Origin: Herbaspirillum huttiense | GTDB lineage: Bacteria > Pseudomonadota > Gammaproteobacteria > Burkholderiales > Burkholderiaceae_D | Assembly (NCBI RefSeq): GCF_004367745.1 | Contig: NZ_CP037993.1 | Location: 5,518,001 to 5,582,000 of the forward strand | Direction of reading: 5' to 3' | DNA: 64,000 nt | In this document: positions 48,199 to 57,392 of the stretch, piece by piece | Layout of the letters: the number at the start of each line of letters is the position of its first letter | Numbering within the stretch: position 1 is the stretch's first letter | Made by a program: the position numbers and the translations under genes | The notes under the pieces: model-generated | Database searches by the model: none | What the model saw: the letters and a program-made list of their open reading frames with translations, nothing else | What the model was told of the DNA's origin: nothing

Positions 48199-48594
48199 GT
48201 GGAATTCGATGAGACAGCCGCATCGTCGGCAGTGAGGACGGTGCCGGCAGGTTGCAGCAAGGTGAAGCGCGATCGCCCCGCAAGGCGTGAGGGCCACATT
48301 ATAAGGGCCTGTTCATTTTCGTTCAGGCGGCACATCAAGGCGGACGTAATTGCGCCGTGGCAAAAGCTGAACAAAGACAAGAAATACACACGCGGTTCGT
48401 GCAGGACGATGTAAAAGCTGGCAAACTTGTTGTCATTGTTCTCACATGCCAGGATCGTGCAAAGGGAGCGGCAGGTAGGCGCAACGCGGGCTGCAGCGGG
48501 TTACGTGACACAGATCACCATGACTGCGCGAAGGTCAACGCGGCACCATGCGCATTGCTGTAAAACAAGAAAAGTTTAGCCGCAGGGGAAATCG
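48199..48594. other. Divergent intergenic region between efflux and binding-protein genes
   Basis: No gene is seen in these 396 bases. The only clear element is a CRP-like dyad at 48505-48518 (GTGA-N6-TCAC). A GATGTAAAAG segment near 48408 could belong to a promoter, but I cannot place one firmly. Confidence 0.4.
48505..48518. promoter_or_regulatory. CRP-like site upstream of the binding-protein/cyclase pair
   Basis: The dyad GTGACACAGATCAC has the GTGA-N6-TCAC form of a CRP/Vfr half-site pair. It lies about 80 bases before the solute-binding gene. It differs from the TGTCA-type dyads near the Crp/Fnr gene at 39.5-40.2 kb. Confidence 0.45.
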
Positions 48595-49989
48595 ATGCGT
48601 GGCCGATATACGCCATCAGTAACAGGCGTGCCTGATCCGGGTTGCCACTCCAGCTGCGGGCAGTCAGGCATGACAGGGTACGCCAAGCGCGGACTCGGAA
48701 TCTTCATCGCGGGGGTGGCGTCAGCACTCCTGCTGACGGCTTGCGAGCGTGGCGACGACAGCGCTGCCAGGGCCACCGCAGCCGCCGAACCGGTGGTGCT
48801 CACCGCGCTGGTCTGGGCACCCGACTGGTCCGAGGAAATGCATCGCGTGGCCGATGCCTTCTCGCTCAAGCATCCCGAGGTGCGGATCAACCTGCAATTC
48901 ATGATCGGCAATTCCGTCGAAGAAAACCTCAAACCGCGCGCCGCCACCGACAGCCTGCCCGACATCGTCTCGGTCAACGCCAATCCGTATACGGCGACCC
49001 TGGCGGACCAGGGCTTGCTGGCCGACATCGGCGATACCCAGGCCTGGGGCAACATGCTGGAGGTCCTGCAACGCGAATGGACCTCGCCGGGCGGGCGGCG
49101 CTATGGCATTCCCTCGGGCGTGGCCACCACGCTGATCTACTACAACCGCGACATGTTCGACCGCGCCGGCATCACTGCGCCACCAGCCGACTTTGAGTCC
49201 TTCCTTGCGGCCGGCGCCGCACTGCGCAAGGCCGGCCTGGTGCCGCTGGCGCTGCCGGGTGGCTTCCCCAACATGCTGGGCAATGGTCCCTTCAGCTACG
49301 GCTTCGCCAACCAGATCGCAGCCAAGGTCCCCGACTGGCGCGCCCGCATCGCCAATGGCACCCTGCAGCTGGACAATGCGGACGGCGCGGCCATCTTTGC
49401 GCGCCTGCGTACGCTGGTGGACCAGAAAATGGTGCAGGCCGACTGTCTGCGCGCCGGCTACGACACGACCCTGCGCCAGTTCGCCGAAGGCCGCGCGGCG
49501 ATGACCTTCCAGGGCAGCTGGGCCGCCGGCACGCTGATGAATGCGCGCGGCATGCGGGTAGGCGTGTTCGTGCCGCCATGGAATGACAAGGGCCAGCCGC
49601 TCAAACCGGTGCTGGGCAGCGAGACCGGTTTTGCGGTAGCCCAGCGCAGCGGCGCGCGGCAACGGCAGGCTGCGGTGCAGTTCCTGGACTTCCTCTACGG
49701 TCCGGGGATGCCGATCTGGCAAGCCAAGCGGCAGAACATTCCGCCGTTCCGCGTGATCGCGGCCGATGTGAAAGGCGATCCCGCACTCTTCGCGCTGGTC
49801 GACCAGATGACGCGCGATGCCGCCGCCAGCAATGCACCGGGACTGTATTACTCGGTGCTGCCGGTCAATACCATCGACGTCCTGCATCCGCTCCTGCATA
49901 GCGTGCTGTCGGGCAGCCAGACCCCGGCGCGGGCCGCGCGCCTGCTGCAGGATTCCATCACCGAACAGGCACGCCTGTCGGCCAGGTAA
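48595..49989 (+). CDS. Extracellular solute-binding lipoprotein, carbohydrate type
   Basis: A periplasmic binding protein of the family 1 (sugar) fold: LTALVWAPDWSEEMHRVADAFSLKHPEVRI, PDIVSVNAN, YGIPSGVATTLIYYNRDMFDRAGI and MTFQGSWAAGT all fit. A lipobox LLTAC ends a signal peptide that best starts at the internal ATG at 48670, but AGGGG stands ideally before the ATG at 48595, which I therefore give (464 residues). No ABC permease or ATPase gene is nearby; instead a diguanylate cyclase gene follows after 13 bases. The protein may thus be a ligand sensor rather than an importer component. Confidence 0.88.
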   Translation: MRGRYTPSVTGVPDPGCHSSCGQSGMTGYAKRGLGIFIAGVASALLLTACERGDDSAARATAAAEPVVLTALVWAPDWSEEMHRVADAFSLKHPEVRINLQFMIGNSVEENLKPRAATDSLPDIVSVNANPYTATLADQGLLADIGDTQAWGNMLEVLQREWTSPGGRRYGIPSGVATTLIYYNRDMFDRAGITAPPADFESFLAAGAALRKAGLVPLALPGGFPNMLGNGPFSYGFANQIAAKVPDWRARIANGTLQLDNADGAAIFARLRTLVDQKMVQADCLRAGYDTTLRQFAEGRAAMTFQGSWAAGTLMNARGMRVGVFVPPWNDKGQPLKPVLGSETGFAVAQRSGARQRQAAVQFLDFLYGPGMPIWQAKRQNIPPFRVIAADVKGDPALFALVDQMTRDAAASNAPGLYYSVLPVNTIDVLHPLLHSVLSGSQTPARAARLLQDSITEQARLSAR

Positions 49990-50002
49990 GGGAGCGCGTT
50001 CG

Positions 50003-51724
50003 ATGAAAAAACGGCTCGACTTTTTCTGGCTGGGTTTCCTGCGCAAGATCGAAATCCGCTACCGGCTCATCAATTCCTTCATCCTGGTCTCGCTGGTGCC
50101 GCTGGTGATCTCGGGCCTGCTGGCCTATCGCGAGACCACCCGCGCGACACAGGAGAAGGTGCGCACCTACTCGGTCCAGGTGGTCAAGCAGATCTCGCAG
50201 AATCTGATGCTGCGCATGGAAAAGATCGAGGACACCAGCGAGGAGCTGGCGCTCTCCGACAAGCTGCAGCGCCTGCTGGGCGACTATTACAGCGGCGACG
50301 AAGCCACCAGTGCCGCGGCCCGCAGCGGTGTGGCGCGCGTGCTGCTGGACACCTATGGATCGCTGCCGGACGTGAACCAGAAATACCTGCTGGACCGCAA
50401 GCGCCAGGTCATCGATCCGCAGATCTTTGCGCCGCTGGCCAGCAACATCACCCGCGTGGCGGAGGAGGCGCCGGACCTCGGCGGACGCGGCTGGTGGACG
50501 CTCTACAACGGCGGCCATGGCCAGAAGAGCGTGGCCATGCTGCGCGAGATCCGCTTCACCGGCAACAACCGCGCTGCCGGCGTGCTCTTCGTCGGTGTGC
50601 GGCCGAGCTACTTCTTCAGCATCTTCGAGGGTGTGGACCTGGGCTATGACTCCAGTCTGTTCATCGTCGATGCGAGCGATGGCACGGTGGTCGTGCAGGG
50701 ACGCGACACCAGCTTCAGCAGCGCCGACCCGGCCCTGCTGGAAGGCATCACGGCCAGCGTGGGACAACGCCGCACCAGCGATTTCATCGCCTATACACGT
50801 GCTGACAAGACGCGCTACTACGCCGCCATCGCCCAGTTGCCGCACACCTCGTGGTGGGTAGTCAGCGCCACGCCGAGCGACAAGCTCAATGCCGATACCC
50901 GCTCGGTGCGCGACAAGATCATCGCCATCGGCCTGCTGTGCTTTGCCGCTTCGCTGTTCCTCTCGGCGCTGATCGCGCGCAGTATCAGCGTGCCCCTGCA
51001 GCGCCTGGTGGGCGCCATGAAGGAAGCCGGCAGCGGCGATACCACGGTGCGCGTGGAACAGGCCGGCGGCGACGAGATCGCCATCCTCTCGCGCAAGTTC
51101 AACGAGATGGCCGGCAAGCTGCAGCAGAACAAGGAAGAACTGGAAGATCAGGTCGCCCGCCGCACGCGCGAACTGGAGCTGGCCAACCGCAAGCTGGAAG
51201 CGCTGTCGGCCACCGATGGCCTGACCGGGGTGGCCAACCGGCGTCGCTTCGACGAGGTACTCGACAGCGAGCTGCGGCGCTCGGTGCGCTCCGGCCATGC
51301 GCTGGCGCTCCTGATGCTGGACGTGGATTACTTCAAGAAATACAACGACCGCTACGGCCACGTGGCAGGGGATGAGTGCCTGCGCATCGTGGCGCGCGTG
51401 CTGCAGAAGAGTTCGCGCCGCGCTACCGACCTGGTAGCACGCTATGGCGGCGAGGAGTTCTGCGTCATCATCGCCGAGAGCGATACCGCCCATGCCCTGC
51501 AGCAGGCCGAGCACATCTGCCAGGCCATCTTCGAACTCAAGCTGCCGCATGCCGATTCGCCCTTCGGCTACATCACGGCCAGCATCGGCGTGGCCTCGCT
51601 GCAGCCGGATGAGCACACCAGCGCCGAACAACTGCTGCGCGTGGCCGACCAGGCGCTGTATCACGCCAAGTACCAGGGCCGCAACCGCGTGGTGCTGGGC
51701 AGTGACGCTACCAGCAACCTGTGA
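50003..51724 (+). CDS. Membrane diguanylate cyclase with periplasmic sensor and HAMP
   Basis: A 573-residue two-span protein. An N-terminal membrane helix (~24-45) is followed by a periplasmic dCache-like domain (~50-300), a second helix (~308-330), a HAMP segment (SVPLQRLVGAMKEAGSGD), a coiled coil and a GGDEF domain from ~400. The active site reads YGGEEF, and RATD five residues before it is a full I-site for product inhibition. It should make c-di-GMP in response to a periplasmic signal. The ATG at 50003 has GGGAG before it and lies 13 bases after the binding-lipoprotein gene, so the two are one unit. Confidence 0.92.
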   Translation: MKKRLDFFWLGFLRKIEIRYRLINSFILVSLVPLVISGLLAYRETTRATQEKVRTYSVQVVKQISQNLMLRMEKIEDTSEELALSDKLQRLLGDYYSGDEATSAAARSGVARVLLDTYGSLPDVNQKYLLDRKRQVIDPQIFAPLASNITRVAEEAPDLGGRGWWTLYNGGHGQKSVAMLREIRFTGNNRAAGVLFVGVRPSYFFSIFEGVDLGYDSSLFIVDASDGTVVVQGRDTSFSSADPALLEGITASVGQRRTSDFIAYTRADKTRYYAAIAQLPHTSWWVVSATPSDKLNADTRSVRDKIIAIGLLCFAASLFLSALIARSISVPLQRLVGAMKEAGSGDTTVRVEQAGGDEIAILSRKFNEMAGKLQQNKEELEDQVARRTRELELANRKLEALSATDGLTGVANRRRFDEVLDSELRRSVRSGHALALLMLDVDYFKKYNDRYGHVAGDECLRIVARVLQKSSRRATDLVARYGGEEFCVIIAESDTAHALQQAEHICQAIFELKLPHADSPFGYITASIGVASLQPDEHTSAEQLLRVADQALYHAKYQGRNRVVLGSDATSNL

Positions 51725-51884
51725 TCGGGTAGAGTCGCCCGGACCGGCCCACCTGACGAAATGCTGACGTCGCGCGACGCTTTGCAAAGTTGCGTCAAGA
51801 CGCCGGCGGCGGCCCTGAACCAATGTCATCGCGCTGCATCATATCGCTATGCCCACCATCACTTTGAGAAGAGAGGTATAGCAG

Positions 51885-52712
51885 ATGAACCCGAGTCGCC
51901 AAGAAAAAAAACACTGGACCATCGATGACATCGACCTGAGCCGCATCGACCGCGAGCGGGTGCGGCAGGATGAAGATCTGTTCTACCTGGTGGCCTGCGC
52001 CTCCTTCGTCGAAAGCGGTTCCGACCTCTACACCCACAACCTGGTGGAATTCTACAAAGGCGATGCCGAGGTCGAGACCTGGTTGCGCGAGCAGTGGGAA
52101 CAGGAAGAGCTGCAGCACGGCGCGGCCCTGCGCGCCTATGTCGAGCATGTCTGGCCGGAGTTCGACTGGCCGCGCGCCTATCAGGGCTTCCTTGACGAAT
52201 ATTCGCAATACTGCAAGGTCGAACTGCTCGAACCCACGCGGGCCCAGGAACTGGCCGCGCGCTGCGTGGTCGAGACCGGCACCTCCACCTACTACCGGGC
52301 GCTGGCGCGGGCCACCGACGAGCCGGTCCTGAAGCACCTGGCCGGACTCATCGCCAATGACGAGGTCAATCACTACAAGCATTTCTACCAGTACTTCCGC
52401 CGCTATCGCCGCGAAGAAAACATCGGCCGCTCGCGCGTCTTCGGCACCCTCAGCCGGCGCACCCTGGAACTGAAGAGCGAAGACGCCGATTGCGCCATCC
52501 GCCACGTGGTGATGGTGTACAAGCCGGAACTGGCCGCCGATCCGGCACGCGTGAAGGAACTGGCCTCGCGCATGAGCCGTACCGTGCGCGTCAATCTCAA
52601 GCCCGAAACCACCATCAAGATGATCATGCGGCCGCTGGAGTTGCCGGTGACCCTGCAGAACATGATCGAATTCCCCTTGCGCCAGTTCATGCAGCACGTG
52701 CTGTTGCGCTGA
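51885..52712 (+). CDS. Ferritin-like domain protein
   Basis: A 275-residue helical protein. EQEELQHGAALRAYVEHVWPEF and ANDEVNHYKHFYQYFRRY each supply the E-x2-H pair of a ferritin-like diiron site, with further acidic residues in FVESGSDLY and VVETGTSTYYRAL. The C-terminal ~80 residues are outside the four-helix core. It could be a diiron oxygenase or desaturase relative; substrate unknown. The leader GAGAAGAGAGGT precedes the ATG. It is monocistronic, with a hairpin after it. Confidence 0.82.
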   Translation: MNPSRQEKKHWTIDDIDLSRIDRERVRQDEDLFYLVACASFVESGSDLYTHNLVEFYKGDAEVETWLREQWEQEELQHGAALRAYVEHVWPEFDWPRAYQGFLDEYSQYCKVELLEPTRAQELAARCVVETGTSTYYRALARATDEPVLKHLAGLIANDEVNHYKHFYQYFRRYRREENIGRSRVFGTLSRRTLELKSEDADCAIRHVVMVYKPELAADPARVKELASRMSRTVRVNLKPETTIKMIMRPLELPVTLQNMIEFPLRQFMQHVLLR

Positions 52713-52756
52713 TCCCGCGCCGCAGGGTGGTCCGCCAGGACCATCTGAACCACCCC

Positions 52757-52800
52757 AAGCGCCAGGCAGGCACCGCAATGGATCACGCCGCCTGGCGCTT
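52757..52800 (+). terminator. Hairpin after the ferritin-like gene
   Basis: An 11-bp perfect stem (AAGCGCCAGGC / GCCTGGCGCTT) encloses a 22-nt loop about 45 bases beyond the stop. There is no T run, so terminator function is uncertain. Confidence 0.45.
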
Positions 52801-53077
52801 CATCATTCACGATGTGCTCATTATTGTGAACAATCCGTCTCACCCCTCAGGAAGTTGAGCCACCTGCCGCAAACCCGCCTCCACTGGCGCTTTGCGCGGC
52901 GCACCAAGATCGCGCACAACCGAGCGCCAGGCTGGTGAGTGTTGCCGCAGCGACATGAGACTGTTGACAATGGCGCTCGGCTTTGGTGCGCAATCCTGGC
53001 GTGCCTGACAACATTCTTCCCGCACCGCGCCCCTCCCCGCCCCGCTTTGATGCAGCCCGCAGGCCCTTGGCGGGGCA

Positions 53078-53094
53078 TTGGCACGCAATCTGCT
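53078..53094 (+). promoter_or_regulatory. Sigma-54 promoter of the urt/ure operon
   Basis: TTGGCACGCAATCTGCT matches the -24/-12 consensus TGGCACG-N4-TTGC in all but one base, with GG and GC exactly 12 apart. It lies 56 bases before the urtA start. This predicts control by NtrC under nitrogen limitation. Confidence 0.85.
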
Positions 53095-53149
53095 AAAGCG
53101 ACTGGGCAGTGAAAAAAATCTTCCAAAACTTTTCTCGAGGGAGCACCAC

Positions 53150-54403
53150 ATGTCACGTCGTACCGTACTGAAAGCCACCGCTCTGGGCGCATTCGCACTG
53201 GCCGCATCCTCCTGGCTGCCTTCGGCCTTCGCTGCCGACACCATCAAGGTCGGTATCCTGCACTCGCTGTCGGGCACCATGGCGATTTCCGAAACGTCCC
53301 TGAAGGACGTGGCCCTGATGACCATCGACGAAATCAACGCCGCCGGCGGCGTGATGGGCAAGAAGCTCGAACCGGTGGTGGTCGACCCCGCCTCGAACTG
53401 GCCGCTGTTCGCCGAAAAGGCCCGCCAGCTGATCTCCCAGGACAAGGTCTCGGTGGTCTTCGGCTGCTGGACTTCGGTGTCGCGCAAGTCGGTGCTGCCG
53501 GTCTTCAAGGAACTGAACAGCCTGCTGTTCTACCCGGTGCAGTACGAAGGTGAAGAACTGGAGAAGAACGTCTTCTACACCGGTGCTGCCCCCAACCAGC
53601 AAGCCATTCCCGCCGTGGAATACCTGATGTCCAAGGAAGGCGGCGGCGCCAAGCGCTTCGTGCTGCTGGGCACCGACTACGTCTACCCGCGCACCACCAA
53701 CAAGATCCTGCGCGCCTTCCTGCACAGCAAGGGTGTGAAGGACTCCGACATCGACGAGGTCTACACCCCGTTCGGCCACTCCGATTACCAGACCATCGTG
53801 GCCAACATCAAGAAGTTCTCCGCAGGTGGCAAGACGGCCGTGATCTCGACCATCAACGGCGACTCCAACGTGCCCTTCTACAAGGAACTGGGCAACGCCG
53901 GCCTGAAGGCGACCGACGTGCCGGTGGTGGCGTTCTCGGTGGGTGAAGAAGAACTGCGCGGTGTCGATACCAAGCCGCTGGTGGGCCACCTGGCCGCCTG
54001 GAACTACTTCGAATCGGTGAAGAATCCGGTCAACACCGCCTTCATCAAGAAGTGGAAGGAATACGCCAAGGCCAAGAACCTGCCCAACGCCGATACCGTC
54101 GTGACCAACGACCCGATGGAAGCCACCTACGTCGGCATCCACATGTGGGCACAGGCCGTGGAAAAGGCCAAGTCCACCGACACCGACAAGGTGATCGCCG
54201 CCATGGGCGGCCAGACCTACAAGGCACCGTCGGGCTACACGCTGGAAATGGACAAGACCAACCACCACCTGCACAAGCCCGTCATGATCGGCGAAATCAA
54301 GGCGGACGGTCAGTTCAACGTGGTCTACAAGACCAAGACCACCATCCGCGCACAACCCTGGAGCCCGTACATCCCGGGCAACGAAAGCAAGCAGAAGAAC
54401 TAA
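53150..54403 (+). CDS. urtA: Urea ABC transporter substrate-binding protein
   Basis: A 417-residue periplasmic protein that captures urea for import. The N-terminus SRRTVLKATALGAFALAASSWLPSAFA is a signal peptide with a twin-arginine-like start. The mature part is a branched-chain-amino-acid-type binding fold with HSLSGTMAISE, FGCWTSVSRKSVLPVF and LFYPVQYEGEE, typical of UrtA/FmdD proteins. The ATG at 53150 has GAGGGAG before it. It opens the urt operon behind a sigma-54 promoter and is separated from urtB by a repeat pair. Confidence 0.95.
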   Translation: MSRRTVLKATALGAFALAASSWLPSAFAADTIKVGILHSLSGTMAISETSLKDVALMTIDEINAAGGVMGKKLEPVVVDPASNWPLFAEKARQLISQDKVSVVFGCWTSVSRKSVLPVFKELNSLLFYPVQYEGEELEKNVFYTGAAPNQQAIPAVEYLMSKEGGGAKRFVLLGTDYVYPRTTNKILRAFLHSKGVKDSDIDEVYTPFGHSDYQTIVANIKKFSAGGKTAVISTINGDSNVPFYKELGNAGLKATDVPVVAFSVGEEELRGVDTKPLVGHLAAWNYFESVKNPVNTAFIKKWKEYAKAKNLPNADTVVTNDPMEATYVGIHMWAQAVEKAKSTDTDKVIAAMGGQTYKAPSGYTLEMDKTNHHLHKPVMIGEIKADGQFNVVYKTKTTIRAQPWSPYIPGNESKQKN

Positions 54404-54438
54404 GCTTGCGGTTGTTGTTGTAGTTCATGGCGTTCTTC

Positions 54439-54552
54439 GGAGCGCCTTCGATACGCCGCGCTGCGGCTACTCAGTCCGAACGGGTTTTTGTTGCACAATC
54501 TACAGACCGTTCGCCCTGAGTAGCCGCGTCAGCGGCGTATCGAAGGCGCTCC
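54439..54552. repeat. REP-like inverted pair between urtA and urtB
   Basis: Two ~45-base arms (54439-54483 and 54507-54552) are near reverse complements sharing CGCCTTCGATACGCCGC and CTACTCAGTCCGAACGG. Each arm also has a small internal dyad. The first arm is followed by GTTTTTG. The same element occurs at 58997-59101. The position suggests a partial terminator or an mRNA-stabilising hairpin. Confidence 0.88.
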
Positions 54553-54648
54553 GTCCGCCCCGATGCATCTCCCTCCACAAGAAAACCGCCCGACGACTCG
54601 CTCCGGCCAGCCTATTGACCGGCCCGCGCTTCGAGGCGCACACCGACC

Positions 54649-56265
54649 ATGAAACCAGCCATCCAGTTCCTACGCGGGCTGCTCGCGACCTGGCTTTGCG
54701 TCCACGCCCTGGGGGCGTTCGCAGCCATCGATCCGGCCCTGCTCAAGCCCCTTGGCGGAGACGACCCCGACGCGCGTATCGACGCCGTCAACCAGATTGC
54801 TGCGCTGGCCAATGAAGACGCGCTCAAGATCCTCAACGCCTTGAACAGCGACGCGCTCTACGTCACCCCCGCCGGTGACGTGCTCATCGTCGACGACGCG
54901 GGCAAGGCGTTCAATCCGGCCAATGACCAGACCGGCCCGGCGCCAGATGACGCCGAAGGCATCACCGTCAACAACCGCCTGCGCGGTGCTGTCGATGGCG
55001 CGCTCTCGGGCCTGAAGCTGCTCTCACCTCAGCGCGACCAGCGCCTGGCCGCCGCCGGTGAATTGCTCAAGAATGCCGACCCGGCGCAGATCCCGCTGAT
55101 CGAAAAAGCGCTCGCCAAGGAAAGCGATCCGCAGATCAAGGACGTGCTGCAGCAGGTGCAAGCCACCGCCAACCTGCATTCGGCCGACCCGGCGGCACGC
55201 CGCGCGGCCGTCAAGAAACTGGCCGAGACCACCAATGCGTCCCTCAAGCCGGTGCTGGAAAACATGCTGGCCAAGAATCCCGATGGCTCCTACGTCGAAG
55301 CTGATGAAGGCGTCCGCATCGAAGCAGTCCGCACGCTCTCCGCGCTGGACCGCCACCTGGCCATCGTCGACTTCGCCGGCAAGCTGTTCTATGGCGTCTC
55401 GCTGGGCAGCGTGCTGCTGCTGGCCGCACTGGGCCTGGCCATCACCTTCGGCCTCATGGGCATCATCAACATGGCCCACGGTGAGCTGCTGATGATCGGT
55501 GCCTACACCACCTACGTATGCCAGCTGGTGTTCCGCAAGTTCTTCCCCGGCGCCATCGATGCGTATCTGGTGGTGGCACTGCCGGCCGCCTTCATCGTGG
55601 CCGCGGCCGTCGGCATCGCGCTGGAGCGCCTGGTGATCCGCTGGCTCTATGGCCGTCCACTGGAAACCCTGCTCTGCACCTGGGGCATCAGCCTGATGCT
55701 GATGCAAGGTGTGCGCTCCATCTTCGGTGCGCAGAACGTGGAAGTGGCCAACCCGAGCTGGATGTCGGGCGGCGTGACCGTGCTGGGTTCGCTGGTGCTC
55801 TCCTACAACCGCATCGTGATCGTGTTCTTCGCGCTCTTCGTAGTGTTCGCGGTGTGGCTGATCCTGAACAAGACCCGCCTGGGCCTGTTCGTGCGCGCCG
55901 TCACGCAGAACCGTCGCATGGCTGACTGCGTGGGCGTGTCCACCGGCAAGATCGACATGATGACCTTCGGTCTCGGTTGCGGCATCGCCGGTCTCGGTGG
56001 CGTGGCGCTCTCGCAGCTGGGCAACGTCGGTCCCGACCTGGGGCAGGGTTACATCGTCGACTCGTTCATGGTGGTGGTGCTGGGTGGCGTGGGCCAGCTG
56101 GCCGGGACCGTCATCGCAGCCTTCGGCCTGGGCGAAGTCAACAAATTCCTGGAACCGATGGCCGGTGCCGTGCTGGCCAAGATCGCCATCCTGGTCTTCA
56201 TCATCGTATTCATCCAGAAGCGTCCGCAAGGTCTCTTCGCACTCAAGGGAAGGAGCGTGGAATGA
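54649..56265 (+). CDS. urtB: Urea ABC transporter permease UrtB
   Basis: A 538-residue inner-membrane permease. After a signal-like first helix, a ~220-residue periplasmic extension with repeated helical pairs precedes the LivH-type permease domain (SLGSVLLLAALGLAITFGLMGIINMAHGE as region ~245-275). This long N-terminal part is usual in UrtB and sets it apart from LivH. The ATG has no clear ribosome binding site. Its TGA overlaps the urtC ATG by four bases. Confidence 0.94.
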   Translation: MKPAIQFLRGLLATWLCVHALGAFAAIDPALLKPLGGDDPDARIDAVNQIAALANEDALKILNALNSDALYVTPAGDVLIVDDAGKAFNPANDQTGPAPDDAEGITVNNRLRGAVDGALSGLKLLSPQRDQRLAAAGELLKNADPAQIPLIEKALAKESDPQIKDVLQQVQATANLHSADPAARRAAVKKLAETTNASLKPVLENMLAKNPDGSYVEADEGVRIEAVRTLSALDRHLAIVDFAGKLFYGVSLGSVLLLAALGLAITFGLMGIINMAHGELLMIGAYTTYVCQLVFRKFFPGAIDAYLVVALPAAFIVAAAVGIALERLVIRWLYGRPLETLLCTWGISLMLMQGVRSIFGAQNVEVANPSWMSGGVTVLGSLVLSYNRIVIVFFALFVVFAVWLILNKTRLGLFVRAVTQNRRMADCVGVSTGKIDMMTFGLGCGIAGLGGVALSQLGNVGPDLGQGYIVDSFMVVVLGGVGQLAGTVIAAFGLGEVNKFLEPMAGAVLAKIAILVFIIVFIQKRPQGLFALKGRSVE

Positions 56266-57392
56266 GCACCATGATCATGCGCCCCTCGCTGTTCAATCGC
56301 CCGTCCTGGACCGGCATCGTCATCTGCACCATCGTGCTGGCACTGCTGCCGGTCTGTAACCTGCTGTTCCCCGCCGATAGCGCACTGCACGTGTCCTCCT
56401 ACACCGTCGCTCTGGTCGGAAAGTTCATGTGCTATGCCATGGCCGCGCTGGCCCTGGACCTGGTATGGGGCTACACGGGCATCCTCTCGCTGGGGCATGG
56501 CGTTTTCTTCGCACTGGGCGGATACGCCCACGGCATGTACCTGATGCGCGCCATCGGCCGTGACGGCGTGTACCAGAGCAACCTGCCTGACTTCATGGTG
56601 TTCCTGAACTGGAAGGCCTATCCCTGGTACTGGTGGATGACCGACCACTTCTGGTTCTCCATGCTGCTGGTGGTGCTGGTGCCGGGTCTCTTGGCCTTCG
56701 TGTTCGGCTACTTTGCGTTCCGTTCGCGCATCAAGGGCGTGTATTTCTCCATCATCACGCAAGCGATGACCTTCGCCTTCATGCTGCTGTTCTTCCGCAA
56801 CGATACCGGCTTCGGCGGCAACAACGGCTTCACCGACTTCAAGCGCATCCTCGGCTTCACCATCACCGCACCGGCCACCAAGGCGGTGCTGTATCTGGTG
56901 ACGCTGGCGCTGCTGTTCGGTGCCCTGGTCCTGTGCCGCATGATCGTCACCTCCAAGCTGGGCCGCGTGCTGCAGGGCGTGCGCGATTCCGAATCGCGCC
57001 TCATGTTCATCGGCTACAACCCGCTGTGGTTCAAGCTCTTCGTGTGGACGCTGTCGGCCGTGATCTGCGGCATCGCCGGTGCCCTGTACGTGCCACAGGT
57101 GGGCATCATCAATCCTTCCGAGATGTCGCCGGCCAACTCCATCGAGATGGTGATCTGGGCGGCCGTCGGTGGCCGTGGCACGCTGATCGGACCGATCATC
57201 GGCGCCTTCACGGTCAATGGCCTGAAGAGCTGGTTCACTGCAGCCTTCCCGGACCTGTGGCTGTATGCGCTGGGGCTGATCTTCATCCTGGTCACGCTGT
57301 TCCTGCCGCAGGGCATCCTGGGCCTGGTGCAGAAATTCAAGAAACGCGATGCCGCGTCCGCTGAGGGCAGCGCATCCAAGGAGGCCGCATGA
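56262..57392 (+). CDS. urtC: Urea ABC transporter permease UrtC
   Basis: A 376-residue LivM-type inner-membrane permease with about nine to ten spans. GYTGILSLGHGVFFALGGYAHGMYLMR and the later GGRGTLIGPIIGAFTVNGLKSWFT are UrtC signatures. The start is fixed by the ATGA overlap with urtB and by GGAAGGAG before it; its own TGA overlaps urtD in the same way. Confidence 0.95.
   Translation: MSTMIMRPSLFNRPSWTGIVICTIVLALLPVCNLLFPADSALHVSSYTVALVGKFMCYAMAALALDLVWGYTGILSLGHGVFFALGGYAHGMYLMRAIGRDGVYQSNLPDFMVFLNWKAYPWYWWMTDHFWFSMLLVVLVPGLLAFVFGYFAFRSRIKGVYFSIITQAMTFAFMLLFFRNDTGFGGNNGFTDFKRILGFTITAPATKAVLYLVTLALLFGALVLCRMIVTSKLGRVLQGVRDSESRLMFIGYNPLWFKLFVWTLSAVICGIAGALYVPQVGIINPSEMSPANSIEMVIWAAVGGRGTLIGPIIGAFTVNGLKSWFTAAFPDLWLYALGLIFILVTLFLPQGILGLVQKFKKRDAASAEGSASKEAA

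Larger units (their letters stand above)
52713..53149. other. Intergenic region upstream of urtA
   Basis: No gene is seen in these 437 bases. They hold the hairpin at 52757-52800 and the sigma-54 promoter at 53078-53094. I looked for NtrC boxes (GCAC-N5-7-GGTGC form) and found only a weak candidate near 52973-52989. Confidence 0.55.

Noticed and set aside
52973..52989. Possible NtrC box upstream of urtA
   Set aside because: The GCGC...TGGTGC arrangement has too many mismatches to the consensus dyad to be reported as a site.
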